From positions 62,001 to 126,000 of the forward strand of contig JAZOCC010000007.1 of NCBI GenBank assembly GCA_045596385.1: 64,000 nucleotides of DNA, in the 5' to 3' direction. The first letter of the stretch is position 1, and the number at the start of each line of letters is the position of its first letter. Below are positions 1 through 9,086 of the stretch, piece by piece. The notes beneath the pieces are model-generated. The model had not been told where the DNA came from, searched no databases, and was given only the letters and a program-made list of their open reading frames with translations. Made by a program: the position numbers and the translations under genes. This stretch comes from SIG307 sp045596385. Its GTDB lineage: Bacteria > Bacillota > Clostridia > Lachnospirales > Lachnospiraceae.

Positions 1-734
1 CGGAACGTCCGGATGCGGCAGCGGCGGCAGTGTTGGAAGGCGACATTATTATTCTTGTGGATAACGCGCCTCAGGCCATGGTGCTCCCGACCACAATTTT
101 TGATATTATTGAGGAGGCGGACGATTATTATTTCCCGCCCATTACCGGCACGTATTTACGTCTGACCCGGTTTGCAACCAATATTTTGGCACTGATACTG
201 ACACCGACGTTTATGCTTTTGATGCAACACCCCGAATGGATCAGTGAACGATGGCAGTTTATTGTGGTGAAAGACCCCTTAAATATTCCGTTGTTATTAC
301 AGTTTTTAATTTTGGAGTTTGCATTGGACGGATTGCGATTGGCCTCGCTGAATACGCCGAACACGCTAAGTCTGCCACTTAGTGTCATCGCAGGTGTGAT
401 TATCGGCGACTTTACGGTGCAGTCCGGGTGGTTCAACAGTGAGGCGATGTTATATATGGCCTTCGTTGCCATAGCGAACTACACTCAGGTGAGTCTGGAG
501 CTCGGTTATGCGCTAAAGTTCATGCGTATCGTTTTGTTGATTCTAACCCATTGCTTCGGCCTGTGGGGCTATATCGGCGGTATTGTGCTGGATGTTCTGG
601 CCATTACCTTTAACAAGACCATCGGCGGAAGAAGCTATTTGTATCCACTCTTACCGCTAAAGCCGAGACAGCTCATACAGCGATTGTTCCGTGTGCCGTT
701 GCCGAAGAGTGAAAATCAGAAGGCGGTCAGGTAG
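1..734 (+). CDS. spoVAF: Spore germination/stage V sporulation protein AF (SpoVAF, GerA family), 3' part
   Basis: The open frame enters from the left edge (first full codon at position 3, reading ERPDAAAA) and ends with TAG at 732-734, so only the C-terminal ~244 residues are present. The visible part matches the GerA/SpoVAF membrane domain: an EGDIIILVDNAP segment, then LPTTIFDIIEEADDYYFPP and FVGTYLR-like ITGTYLR, followed by several hydrophobic helices and a basic tail. GerA-family A subunits sit in the spore inner membrane and take part in nutrient-triggered germination; SpoVAF belongs to the spoVA-linked branch. The choice of SpoVAF over a GerAA protein rests on the short basic C-terminus and is moderately sure. 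The GTG at position 30 is internal, not the start. Confidence 0.8.
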   Translation, partial: ERPDAAAAAVLEGDIIILVDNAPQAMVLPTTIFDIIEEADDYYFPPITGTYLRLTRFATNILALILTPTFMLLMQHPEWISERWQFIVVKDPLNIPLLLQFLILEFALDGLRLASLNTPNTLSLPLSVIAGVIIGDFTVQSGWFNSEAMLYMAFVAIANYTQVSLELGYALKFMRIVLLILTHCFGLWGYIGGIVLDVLAITFNKTIGGRSYLYPLLPLKPRQLIQRLFRVPLPKSENQKAVR

Positions 735-799
735 GAAGAAGGAAAAAGTTACAAAGAGGGCTAAGTGGCAGGACGCAATACGAATAGGAAGATAAATAT

Positions 800-866
800 A
801 GAGCGGTAGCATTTACTAACGGGTTTGAGATGAGTCCCGAAGCAAATGTGTACCGCTCTTTTTTTG
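800..866 (+). terminator. Intrinsic terminator after spoVAF
   Basis: AGAGCGGTA (800-808) pairs with TACCGCTCT (851-859), extended by CATTT/AAATG inside, and is followed by a run of T. It closes the spoVAF transcription unit before the convergent esterase gene. Confidence 0.75.
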
Positions 867-934
867 TTTGCGCCGGCCGGTTGTGTTGGGGCGGGCACAT
901 AAGGTGTTCTTACGGTGGTTTCTTTATGATGCGA

Positions 935-3181
935 TTAGCGATACCATTCCTTGTTGAAATCATCGTAAATCGGATCGTAGTTTTTGTCCTCTTCGAATAC
1001 GGAGGTAGTCAGATCGGATAAATTCAGGGTCGGTTCTTTGCCGTAGACGTGGTAATTGAAGTAGTCAATCATGTAGTTCATATCTTCGGCAATTACCGCA
1101 TGTCCTTCCTTATGAATGTTTATTGCAATGTTTTCTTCGATTCCGAGGAATTCGTAAATGGACTTGGTAGCCTTATAGCAAAGGTGCATGGACGGTGCGT
1201 TTACCCAGTCCTCGTTTATGCAGGAACCGATAATAAACAGGTAACGGTCTTTATCGGCACATAAGGACGCCAGCATGTACTGGTCTACCGGTAAGTAAGT
1301 TACATCGGAGAAGTTTAAGAACATGTCGTTAAACCAGCCCTGTTCTCCGGAGGACTGCAGGCTGCCCAGCGGTTCGTTGGCGCCGTAGGTATAAGATGCC
1401 GGACCGTTCTCGGAGGAAAAGTTGTAATTCTTGCCTTCTGACATGTAACGGTAGACGGCAAGGCCGCCGGCACCGGAACAGGACGGAGCTACCATTTTGA
1501 ATCGCGGCTCGAAAGCTCCGCATACAGAGGCAGCCTTACCCCAGCGGGAAACGCCGGTGACAATGGAGTTTTCACTGTTGATATGTAATTCATCACCGAG
1601 TCCGGCTTCCAATGCGTCCAATACCTTGGAAGCACCCCAGGACCAAGCCATCAGTACACCGGTTTGTTCCTTCCAGCTGTCGCCGTACGGATACAGGTCA
1701 TAGAATGCGCCTACATGCTTATTGTCGTCGGAAGCGATTTCGTAAGTGTTTAAGATGACGGAAGCGTAGCCTTTTTCAGCGGCTAATTGTTCCTGAACAC
1801 CGGCATGCATGCCGACGATAACCGGCCAGCCGTCTTCCGGCATCTCGCATTTGGAGGCATCCGGCACATTAACTGTTACGGTAAAGGAAGCGGTTCGTCC
1901 CTCATATTCTACGGTAATCTTTAAGCTGTTTCCGTTCAAGTCATAGGTCAGGTTTTCGCCGGTACCGTCACGCCATACGCCGTACATATAGTACTGGTAC
2001 ATTTCATAAATTTCTTCCGCACGATCTTCCCAATCGGCAACGTTTTCTACATAGCTGCCGTCTAAGAACAGGTACGGGTCCGGAAGACCTGCGTTTGCGG
2101 TCAGATTCTTTGCGGATACAAAGCCGCTGCCGTCGTTTAATTGTCCTACTGCGTTTTTTAATTCTGCCAATGCGGTGTCAACCTCTTCCTGGGTGGCAGC
2201 TTCGTTTGCCAAAACCGCATCTGCCTTTTGTACCGGAGCATCCAATATTTCCGGGTTTCCGTAATGGGAAAGATTATAGCCCTTTACAAGCTTTAAATAT
2301 CCTTCCAACGGTCCTTTTACGACTTTGTTTTCGGCACCTTCTTTGCAGGTAAGGATTAATTCGCCCATTGCGGACGGCTTTTCCCATGCAGTACCGGACT
2401 TGTCGAAAATGTTAATCGTACCAACGCGGTAGCCTTGATTGCCGGCTTCGTTTATTTGCAAATCAAAGCCCATAACGGTGCCGTTTTCCGGAATGCTGCT
2501 CCACATAACACCGGACTCGATGATATAACCGATTTTCTTGCCGGATTCATCTTCCAACACTTTTGTGGCGGTGACCCATCGGGTCGGGTCTCCGGCATCT
2601 GTGCTCGGCTCGTTATCGAAATTGACACGATAATGTACGTCGTCTGCCTGATAGGAGCTTGCTTTGTCGTTTGATTCGTCTAAGAAAACTTCCACGGAAT
2701 CCTGCTCGTAAGCGTTTCCGCTGGCTTTGTTCAGTACGTCATCCGTTACAACCGTTAAGGTATAGAGAAAACCTTCGTCCCAAAGAACTTTGAATGCCGG
2801 TACAGCCTTGACGGACGGAGAGGACTTGATTCCCGGATAAACCGGCTCCGCATATTTCCAGACGTCGTCAATTTCGCCGTCTAAAACCGGAGAACCGTAT
2901 ACTGCGTTGACTCTGCCTGCATCGTCAAAGGCTGCGATTTTTGCTTCGGTCGGGAGCTCGATTACCGGTTCGGGAGTCTTGGTCGGTGCGACCGTAGCGG
3001 TCGGCTTCGGTGTGCTTGTAGGAACTGGAGTATTTGTCGGTTCGGTGCATTTTGTTGGAGTGACGATTTCCGTAGGATCCGGCATATCGGTCGACTCGGT
3101 TTTGCTGCATGCTACAAGACTTAAGGCAAATAATATTAAAAGTGCCTTAAGTAATGATTTGTTTTTGTTTTTCATTTTCAT
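935..3181 (-). CDS. CE15 glucuronoyl methylesterase lipoprotein with CBM9-like domain
   Basis: Secreted, lipid-anchored esterase predicted to cleave the ester between lignin alcohols and (4-O-methyl)glucuronic acid on xylan. Residues 1-25 form a lipoprotein signal ending at Cys25 (LSLVAC). A Thr/Pro-rich linker (about 30-80) leads to a family-9 carbohydrate-binding-like domain (about 95-290, starting VYGSPVLDGEIDDVW), a short FIVAR-like helical stretch (about 300-350) and the CE15 alpha/beta-hydrolase. The nucleophile is Ser545 in GVSRWGK, matching the G-x-S-R-x-G-K motif of the family; His694 in HKEGHAV is the likely catalytic His. Fungal enzymes have Cys before the Ser (GCSR); here it is Val, so that disulfide is absent. 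It is divergent from the GH115 gene at 3413, which handles the same sugar. The 231-bp gap between them holds both promoters, which I could not place with confidence. Confidence 0.85.
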   Translation of the reverse strand: MKMKNKNKSLLKALLILFALSLVACSKTESTDMPDPTEIVTPTKCTEPTNTPVPTSTPKPTATVAPTKTPEPVIELPTEAKIAAFDDAGRVNAVYGSPVLDGEIDDVWKYAEPVYPGIKSSPSVKAVPAFKVLWDEGFLYTLTVVTDDVLNKASGNAYEQDSVEVFLDESNDKASSYQADDVHYRVNFDNEPSTDAGDPTRWVTATKVLEDESGKKIGYIIESGVMWSSIPENGTVMGFDLQINEAGNQGYRVGTINIFDKSGTAWEKPSAMGELILTCKEGAENKVVKGPLEGYLKLVKGYNLSHYGNPEILDAPVQKADAVLANEAATQEEVDTALAELKNAVGQLNDGSGFVSAKNLTANAGLPDPYLFLDGSYVENVADWEDRAEEIYEMYQYYMYGVWRDGTGENLTYDLNGNSLKITVEYEGRTASFTVTVNVPDASKCEMPEDGWPVIVGMHAGVQEQLAAEKGYASVILNTYEIASDDNKHVGAFYDLYPYGDSWKEQTGVLMAWSWGASKVLDALEAGLGDELHINSENSIVTGVSRWGKAASVCGAFEPRFKMVAPSCSGAGGLAVYRYMSEGKNYNFSSENGPASYTYGANEPLGSLQSSGEQGWFNDMFLNFSDVTYLPVDQYMLASLCADKDRYLFIIGSCINEDWVNAPSMHLCYKATKSIYEFLGIEENIAINIHKEGHAVIAEDMNYMIDYFNYHVYGKEPTLNLSDLTTSVFEEDKNYDPIYDDFNKEWYR

Positions 3182-3412
3182 TTAATCCTTTCGTCGGTTT
3201 GTTTGAAAAAACTACAGTGATATTGTACTATACTTACGACTGTTTTGCTAGTGCTATTTTGTTAATTAGACAACTATTTTATTTATTTTCAGTCTATAAC
3301 TTGCGGGTTTTCATACATCATTGTCAAAATTCGGTTGTTTCCTTGCTCCAAGTGTGCTATCATAAAGGTAGTATGTTATAGTTGCAAAAGATAGAGGAAA
3401 AGGAGCTTTATC

Positions 3413-6262
3413 ATGGGTTTTAAGCTGGTTCACGGGAGCAGTGCGGTCCCGTTTGTGGTAGAGAGGGAAGCCTTTGAGGGGGTGCGCCTCATTGCGGAAA
3501 AGGTATGTAAGGATGTGCAGCTGGTATCCGGGCGTTTGCCGAAAATCGAGCAGCCGAAGAAGGTAAAGAAGCCGTCGGGCTGTGTTCTGGCGGCAACGGT
3601 GGGTCAGAGTTCGGTTCTGGATTTGTACGAGAAGGAAGGCCTTCTCGATTTATCCGATGTTAAGGGCAAGAGAGAGGTCTATAAGATAGCGGTGGTCGGA
3701 GAAGGAAATAAGGCGGTTTTAGTAGTGGCCGGCAGTGACAAGCGGGGCACGATTTACGGTCTGTTCCATATCTCCGAGTGCATCGGTGTGTCGCATTTGG
3801 TATACTGGGCGGATGTGCCGCCGGTAAAGTGCAAGGAGCCGACGGTGGCAGATGTGCAGATGATCACTTCCAAGGAGCCGTCGGTAAAGTACAGAGGATT
3901 CTTTATTAACGATGAGTGGCCGTCCTTCGGTAATTGGACGGTGGAGAAGTTCGGAGATTTCAATGCAAAGATGTATGACCATGTATTTGAACTCTTGCTT
4001 CGTATGAAGGGCAACTATTTATGGCCGGCCATGTGGTCTGCCTCTTTCCCGTTAGACGGGCCGGGGCTTGCAAACGCGGAGCTGGCGGATACATACGGTG
4101 TGGTTATGGGGACCTCCCATCACGAGCCTTGCTTACGTGCCAGCGAGGAATGGGATAAGGTGCGCGGACCGAAGACACGATTCGGAAATGAGTGGAATTA
4201 TTATACCAACCGGGAGGGGCTTCTTACGTATTGGGAGGAAGGTCTTGCCCGGAGCGGGAAGTTTGAGAATATTATTACCATCGGTATGCGGGGGGAGAGG
4301 GATTCCTCCATGCTTGGACCGGATGCTACCTTGGAGCAGAATATCAGCCTGCTTAAGGATATCATTACGGAGCAGAGAAAGCTGATTGCAAAGCATGTGA
4401 ATGCGGATACGACACAGGTGCCGCAGATGTTGGCGCTGTATAAGGAAGTGGAGGAGTATTATTACGGAGATGCCGATACGCCGGGACTTAAGGATTGGGA
4501 GGGCCTTGACGGCGTGACCCTGATGCTTTGTGAGGACAACTTCGGCAATATGCGTACCCTGCCGACGAAGGAGCTTCGCAACCGTAAGGGCGGCTACGGT
4601 ATGTATTATCACTTTGATTACCACGGCGGTCCGGTGTCCTACGAGTGGGTGAACTCCACGCCGATTGCCAAGGTCTGGGAGCAGATGTCCATGGCGTACG
4701 ATTACGGCATCCGGGATATCTGGATTGTGAATGTAGGCGATTTAAAACCCCAGGAGTTCCCGCTTACGTACTTTATGAGCCTTGCCTATGATTTTGAAAA
4801 GCATGGGACGACGGCACCGAATCAGACAGAAGACTTCACCGATGTGTTTGTAAAGCAACAGTTTGGCGGCGGTTTTAATGAGGATGAATTAACCGAGATT
4901 TCTTATGTTTTAAAGGAGTACACGAGATTAAACGGACTACGTCGTCCGGAGGTGATGGCGGCACACGTGTATCACCCGGTGCATTACGGAGAGACGGAGA
5001 AAATCCGTGCCAGAGCACAGAAGCTGGCGGAAACCGCAACGAAGCTGTATGTGTCCTGCAAGAAGGAGTACAAGGCGGCGTTCTGTGAACTGGTGTATTT
5101 TCCGGCAGTTGCCTCTGCCAATGTGATTCAGATGCAGACGGCGGCGGGATTGAATCAATATTATGCGAGATACGGTATGACAGTTGCAAACCGTTATGTG
5201 AAGGAAATCGAGAGTGCTATTGTAAGAGATACGGAGCTGACGGAGGAGTACCATAAGGCAGCGGACGGTAAATGGAATCACATGATGTCTTCCGCACACA
5301 TCGGCTTTCGTGCCTGGAACGATGAAGGTTGGCAGTATCCGGTGGCACAGATCGTGTACGGTGTAAAGGGTGTCAGACCGGCCCTTCGGTTGTACGGAGA
5401 AGGCAGAATTTATCTCGGTGGCAGTATTGCGGTTACGACACCGAGAGCCGGCGGAGCGGTTCGTGTGGAACTGTTAAACGGCGGCGTGGAGAAGGTGAAG
5501 TTTTCTGTGGTTACAGAGGGCGAATGCTCGGTAGATACGGAAAAGGGCACTTATGAGACAAACGCCTGGATGACGGTAAACGTCACCGGTGGTGAAGCGG
5601 GAGCGGCCGGCACGGTGAAGATCTCCGCCAACGGAAGAACTTTTGAACTTAAGGTGGAGCGTGTGGCACCGGCTCTTGTGAAACTGAAGAAGGAGAGCTT
5701 TGCAAAGGAGTATATTAAGCAGGTACAGGGCATCGGTGATTATGTGGTATTCGAGGCCGGCGATTTTACGGAAGGCAAAGCGGAAGGCTCGACGGAGTAT
5801 CAGGTGCTGACAAACTACGGACGTACGAAGGATTCCGTAAAGGTGTATCCGACCACGGTAAGCTTTACGGAGGAGCAGGTCGCAAAGCACGAAACGGCAG
5901 AGCTTACCTACCTGTTTGAAGCGGCACGGGATGGGCAGTACGGCGTAGCGGTATATGTGGCCCCAACCAATCCGCTTTATCCGGGAGATGCACAGCGACT
6001 TGCACTGACTGCAAACGATAGCGAAACGCAAGTGTTCACCACCCTTCCGGTCAATTTCCAAGCAGGAAATTGCCATAATAGGGAATGGAATGAGAATGTT
6101 TTGGATAATATCAGAAGATGTGACGTAACCGTAACATTAAAGAAAGGGGAAAACCGCCTGACCGTAGGTGCGGTGGATGCCGGTGTGGTGCTGCAGAAGC
6201 TTGTTGTATACCCGCTTGCGAAGCCGTTTAAGGAGTCTTATCTTGGTCCGGGGGTAGAATAA
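3413..6262 (+). CDS. GH115 xylan alpha-1,2-glucuronidase
   Basis: 949-residue glycoside hydrolase family 115 protein, predicted to release (4-O-methyl)glucuronic acid from xylan or xylo-oligosaccharides. Family features seen are the N-terminal beta-rich domain (LVHGSSAVPFVVE), the VKYRGFFINDEWPS block, LLRMKGNYLWPAMWS, the GMRGERDSSM segment, and the C-terminal beta-sandwich region. Length is normal for the family. There is no signal peptide, so it should act in the cytoplasm on imported oligosaccharides, in contrast to the exported CE15 esterase encoded divergently at 935-3181. The ATG at 3413 follows AAAAGGAG at a normal distance. The gene is 3 bp from the next one (HD-domain protein), so the two are probably co-transcribed. 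Confidence 0.9.
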   Translation: MGFKLVHGSSAVPFVVEREAFEGVRLIAEKVCKDVQLVSGRLPKIEQPKKVKKPSGCVLAATVGQSSVLDLYEKEGLLDLSDVKGKREVYKIAVVGEGNKAVLVVAGSDKRGTIYGLFHISECIGVSHLVYWADVPPVKCKEPTVADVQMITSKEPSVKYRGFFINDEWPSFGNWTVEKFGDFNAKMYDHVFELLLRMKGNYLWPAMWSASFPLDGPGLANAELADTYGVVMGTSHHEPCLRASEEWDKVRGPKTRFGNEWNYYTNREGLLTYWEEGLARSGKFENIITIGMRGERDSSMLGPDATLEQNISLLKDIITEQRKLIAKHVNADTTQVPQMLALYKEVEEYYYGDADTPGLKDWEGLDGVTLMLCEDNFGNMRTLPTKELRNRKGGYGMYYHFDYHGGPVSYEWVNSTPIAKVWEQMSMAYDYGIRDIWIVNVGDLKPQEFPLTYFMSLAYDFEKHGTTAPNQTEDFTDVFVKQQFGGGFNEDELTEISYVLKEYTRLNGLRRPEVMAAHVYHPVHYGETEKIRARAQKLAETATKLYVSCKKEYKAAFCELVYFPAVASANVIQMQTAAGLNQYYARYGMTVANRYVKEIESAIVRDTELTEEYHKAADGKWNHMMSSAHIGFRAWNDEGWQYPVAQIVYGVKGVRPALRLYGEGRIYLGGSIAVTTPRAGGAVRVELLNGGVEKVKFSVVTEGECSVDTEKGTYETNAWMTVNVTGGEAGAAGTVKISANGRTFELKVERVAPALVKLKKESFAKEYIKQVQGIGDYVVFEAGDFTEGKAEGSTEYQVLTNYGRTKDSVKVYPTTVSFTEEQVAKHETAELTYLFEAARDGQYGVAVYVAPTNPLYPGDAQRLALTANDSETQVFTTLPVNFQAGNCHNREWNENVLDNIRRCDVTVTLKKGENRLTVGAVDAGVVLQKLVVYPLAKPFKESYLGPGVE

Positions 6263-6265
6263 TTT

Positions 6266-6925
6266 ATGAAGATTACTTATGAAGCAGTAAAAGCAAATCC
6301 GAGTGTGGAAACGTATATTAAGAAAGCGGACGAGTCTTTAAAGGCGCTGGGCTATACAGAGCACAGCTTTGCCCATGTGACAAAGGTGGCAGTGGTAGCC
6401 AGTGATATTTTAAAAATCCTCGGCTACAGTGAGCGGGAGATTGAGTTGGCGAAGATTGCGGGATATCTGCACGATATCGGCAATGTCATCAACCGCATCG
6501 ACCATGCCCAGAGCGGTGCTGTTATGGCCTTCCGTATTCTGGATAAGATGGGAGCGGACGATGAGGATATCGCTACCATTATTACCGCTATCGGAAATCA
6601 TGACGAATCTACGGCCTATCCGGTAAATCCAGTGGCGGCGGCGCTGATTCTGGCGGACAAGACCGATGTGCGCTATACCCGTGTACGCAATCAGGACTTT
6701 GCTACTTTTGATATTCATGACCGGGTAAACTACTCTGTTAAGGAGTCGGAGGTCATTGTGCGTAAGGGCGAGTGTATCGAACTTCGTCTGAGCATTGATA
6801 CCAAGGAATGTTCGGTGGCAAATTATTTCGAGATTTTCTTAAATCGTATGATTCTTTGTAAGAAAGCGGCGGAGCGGCTTGACCATGCGTTCCGTTTGGT
6901 TATTAACGGACAACAACTGATGTAG
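6266..6925 (+). CDS. HD-domain phosphohydrolase
   Basis: 219-residue HD-superfamily protein. Metal ligands are visible as H33 (EHSFAHV), the HD pair in GYLHDIGNVIN and a later GNHDES plus ILADKTDV, the order expected of an HD domain covering about residues 25-145. These proteins hydrolyse phosphate esters or nucleotides; the substrate cannot be read from the sequence. The C-terminal part (about 150-219) has no domain I recognise. It starts 4 bp after the GH115 stop codon, pointing to one transcript, although a link to xylan metabolism is not otherwise evident. A weak inverted repeat (AAAGCGG 6938-6944, CCGCTTT 6969-6975) follows. Confidence 0.75.
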   Translation: MKITYEAVKANPSVETYIKKADESLKALGYTEHSFAHVTKVAVVASDILKILGYSEREIELAKIAGYLHDIGNVINRIDHAQSGAVMAFRILDKMGADDEDIATIITAIGNHDESTAYPVNPVAAALILADKTDVRYTRVRNQDFATFDIHDRVNYSVKESEVIVRKGECIELRLSIDTKECSVANYFEIFLNRMILCKKAAERLDHAFRLVINGQQLM

Positions 6926-6999
6926 TTTGATTTTTTGAAAGCGGACTCCGGAACCGATAGGAAAGGGGCCGCTTTTGATGCATACAAAGGAGGACGCTT

Positions 7000-8694
7000 A
7001 TGGTTGCATGGTTTTATTTTGCGGTACTGATCAGTTCTGTTATTATGACGGGATGTATTCTTGTGAAGAACAGAAAAGTAGACAATGCATTCGTTCTGTT
7101 CGGTGTGTTGTTGACGCTGAATATCGGCGGACAATATATGATGGCGGTTTCCCAAACGCTGGAGTCCGCAATTTGGGCGAATAAGATTATGTACGTAGGC
7201 GGCAGCTATCTTCCTTTTGTGATTTTTCTGATTGTTACCAGATTATGTAATATAAAGGTAAACCGGTATTTTAAGTGGTTTTTGTTGGTCTATGCAACGG
7301 TAGTTCTCTGTCTTGTAATGACAATCGGTCACAGTGAACTGTATTATGTATCTGCGGAATTGATGAAAGGAAACGGTTTTCATTATATCGAAAAGGAATA
7401 CGGACCGCTTCATGTGTTGTATCCGGTAATGATGATTTTATACAGTGTGATGCTGTTTGCATTTGTAGGTTATGCAATAAAAAAGAGAAAAGAAATACCG
7501 ACACGGACGGTAGTAACCATGAGCTGTCTTTGTGCCACAGTGTTTTTGACCTACATTTTTGAACGGATTGTAGGCTCGAAAATCAGCTATCTGCCGGTAG
7601 GGTTCTTAATTGGAATGATTCTGTTAATGCGCTACTTCGACCGCATCAACATGTATGATATGTCCGCAAATATCTTAAGCTCCGTAGAGAAGATGAAGGA
7701 ATACGGATATATTGTGATTGACAATAAATGCCGCTATATTAGTGCCGATAATAATGTGAAGACGTTGTTCCCGGAAGTGAAATCATGGACGGTAGACAAG
7801 GAAATACCGGCTTCGGACGGTTGTTTATATCAGAATGTGATTCGGGGATTGTTGCGGGATGACGATGATATTTTTACGCATCGGATGCTCACGGTGGGAG
7901 AACGATATTATCAGGTGGATGTCAGAGAATTGACCCACGGGAAGAAATCCGTGGTCGGTCTCCTGATTGAATTTATCGATCGGACGACGGAACGGAAGTA
8001 TTATAAAACAATAGAAGAATATAATACGAAGTTAGAAAGGGATGTAGAAGAGAAGACAGAACACATTACCTATATCAAGGATATGATGGTACTGGGTATG
8101 GCGGAAATGGTGGAAAACAGAGACAGCAATACCGGCGGTCATATCAAACGAACCAGTGAAGTGGTACGTATCTTTGCGGAGAAGTTAATGAATTGCGAAG
8201 AACAATTCGGTCTGTCCAAAGAGTTCTTAAAGCTTGTAATAAAAGCAGCTCCGATGCATGACCTGGGAAAGATAGCCATTGACGATGCGGTACTTCGAAA
8301 GCCGGGGAAATATACGGAGGAAGAGTATGCGGAGATGAAGCGGCATTCTGCGGAAGGTGCCCGGATTGTGGAAGATATCCTGCGTGGTGTAGAGGATGAG
8401 GCCTTTGTGGAAGTGGCGAAGAATGTAGCCTTTTATCATCATGAGAAGTGGAACGGTTTCGGTTATCCGACGGGCAAGGCCGGTACGGAGATTCCGGTGG
8501 AGGCCCGCATTATGGCGCTGGCGGATGTATTTGATGCACTGGTAAGTAAGCGTTGCTATAAAGAGGCGTTTTCATATGACGAAGCATTCCGCATTATGGA
8601 AGAGTCACTGGGACAGCATTTTGACCCGGAATTAGGCAAGGTGTTTATGGAGTGCAGACCGGAGCTAGAGGCATTCTATAACGAGAATAAGTAG
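7000..8694 (+). CDS. 7TM-receptor HD-GYP protein (probable cyclic-di-GMP phosphodiesterase)
   Basis: 564 residues. The first ~215 residues form about seven hydrophobic helices resembling the N-terminal 7TM sensor of certain histidine kinases. A PAS-like region follows (about 225-335), a short coiled coil (about 340-365, EEYNTKLERDVEEKTEH), and a C-terminal HD-GYP domain. The HD pair is in MHDLGKIAIDD (around residue 420) and the GYP signature in GFGYPTG (around 488), with HH at YHHEKW. HD-GYP enzymes degrade cyclic-di-GMP, so this is likely a membrane sensor that lowers that messenger. No GGDEF domain is fused. The ATG at 7000 follows AAAGGAGG at 6987-6994, which decides the start. Confidence 0.85.
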   Translation: MVAWFYFAVLISSVIMTGCILVKNRKVDNAFVLFGVLLTLNIGGQYMMAVSQTLESAIWANKIMYVGGSYLPFVIFLIVTRLCNIKVNRYFKWFLLVYATVVLCLVMTIGHSELYYVSAELMKGNGFHYIEKEYGPLHVLYPVMMILYSVMLFAFVGYAIKKRKEIPTRTVVTMSCLCATVFLTYIFERIVGSKISYLPVGFLIGMILLMRYFDRINMYDMSANILSSVEKMKEYGYIVIDNKCRYISADNNVKTLFPEVKSWTVDKEIPASDGCLYQNVIRGLLRDDDDIFTHRMLTVGERYYQVDVRELTHGKKSVVGLLIEFIDRTTERKYYKTIEEYNTKLERDVEEKTEHITYIKDMMVLGMAEMVENRDSNTGGHIKRTSEVVRIFAEKLMNCEEQFGLSKEFLKLVIKAAPMHDLGKIAIDDAVLRKPGKYTEEEYAEMKRHSAEGARIVEDILRGVEDEAFVEVAKNVAFYHHEKWNGFGYPTGKAGTEIPVEARIMALADVFDALVSKRCYKEAFSYDEAFRIMEESLGQHFDPELGKVFMECRPELEAFYNENK

Positions 8695-8711
8695 TCATGA
8701 AAATAAAATGA

Positions 8712-8740
8712 TTGACAAAAGAAGGAGTTTCCTTTATAAT
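8712..8740 (+). promoter_or_regulatory. Sigma-A promoter of the T-box/valS unit
   Basis: Perfect consensus: TTGACA at 8712-8717, 17-bp spacer, TATAAT at 8735-8740. Transcription should start near 8747 and enter the T-box leader. Confidence 0.85.
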
Positions 8741-8746
8741 CATGAA

Positions 8747-9043
8747 CTAACAATTACAGACAAAAAGCATTGACGAGGAGGAGTACATACAATTCCGGAT
8801 GACAGAGAGAAAGTGGTTGGTGAAAACTTTCGTGAAGGGTGTATGGAAGTAGCCTTTGAGCTTTGGACCGAACAGAGGATTCTAAGTAGGCTCCAACGGA
8901 GATTCCCACCGTTATCAGGGGAAGCGATATCGGAATGCGTACATGATTCCCGTATTGTAGTGAGTGCAGATGTATTTCTGAAGTTAGGTGGTACCACGGA
9001 CATGTCAGTTCGCCCTAAGCGATTGCTTAGGGCGGCTTTTTTT
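8747..9043 (+). ncRNA. T-box leader (valine, GUA specifier)
   Basis: tRNA-sensing leader upstream of the valyl-tRNA synthetase gene. Stem I elements include GAGGAGTAC near 8775 and CAGAGAGAAAGTGG near 8801. The 3' side of the specifier loop reads GGAA-GTA-GCCTTTGAG, giving specifier codon GUA (8849-8851), which encodes valine and agrees with the gene downstream. The conserved T-box is AGGTGGTACCACGG (8986-8999); its UGGU (8989-8992) would pair with the ACCA end of uncharged tRNA-Val. An intrinsic terminator follows. Uncharged tRNA-Val is expected to prevent termination and switch the gene on. Confidence 0.9.
9011..9043 (+). terminator. T-box regulated terminator
   Basis: CGCCCTAAGC (9011-9020) pairs perfectly with GCTTAGGGCG (9025-9034), followed by CTTTTTTT. 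It lies between the T-box sequence and the start codon, the expected place for the regulated terminator. Confidence 0.9.
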
Positions 9044-9086
9044 GTCTGTTTTGTAAAATAATTTTATTTTATAAGGAGGTATCCGC

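Noticed and set aside
5474..6076. 200-codon minus-strand frame
   Set aside because: Antisense shadow of the GH115 gene; its composition follows from the codon use of that gene.
8813..9061. 82-codon plus-strand frame upstream of valS
   Set aside because: It lies wholly inside the T-box leader and its terminator.
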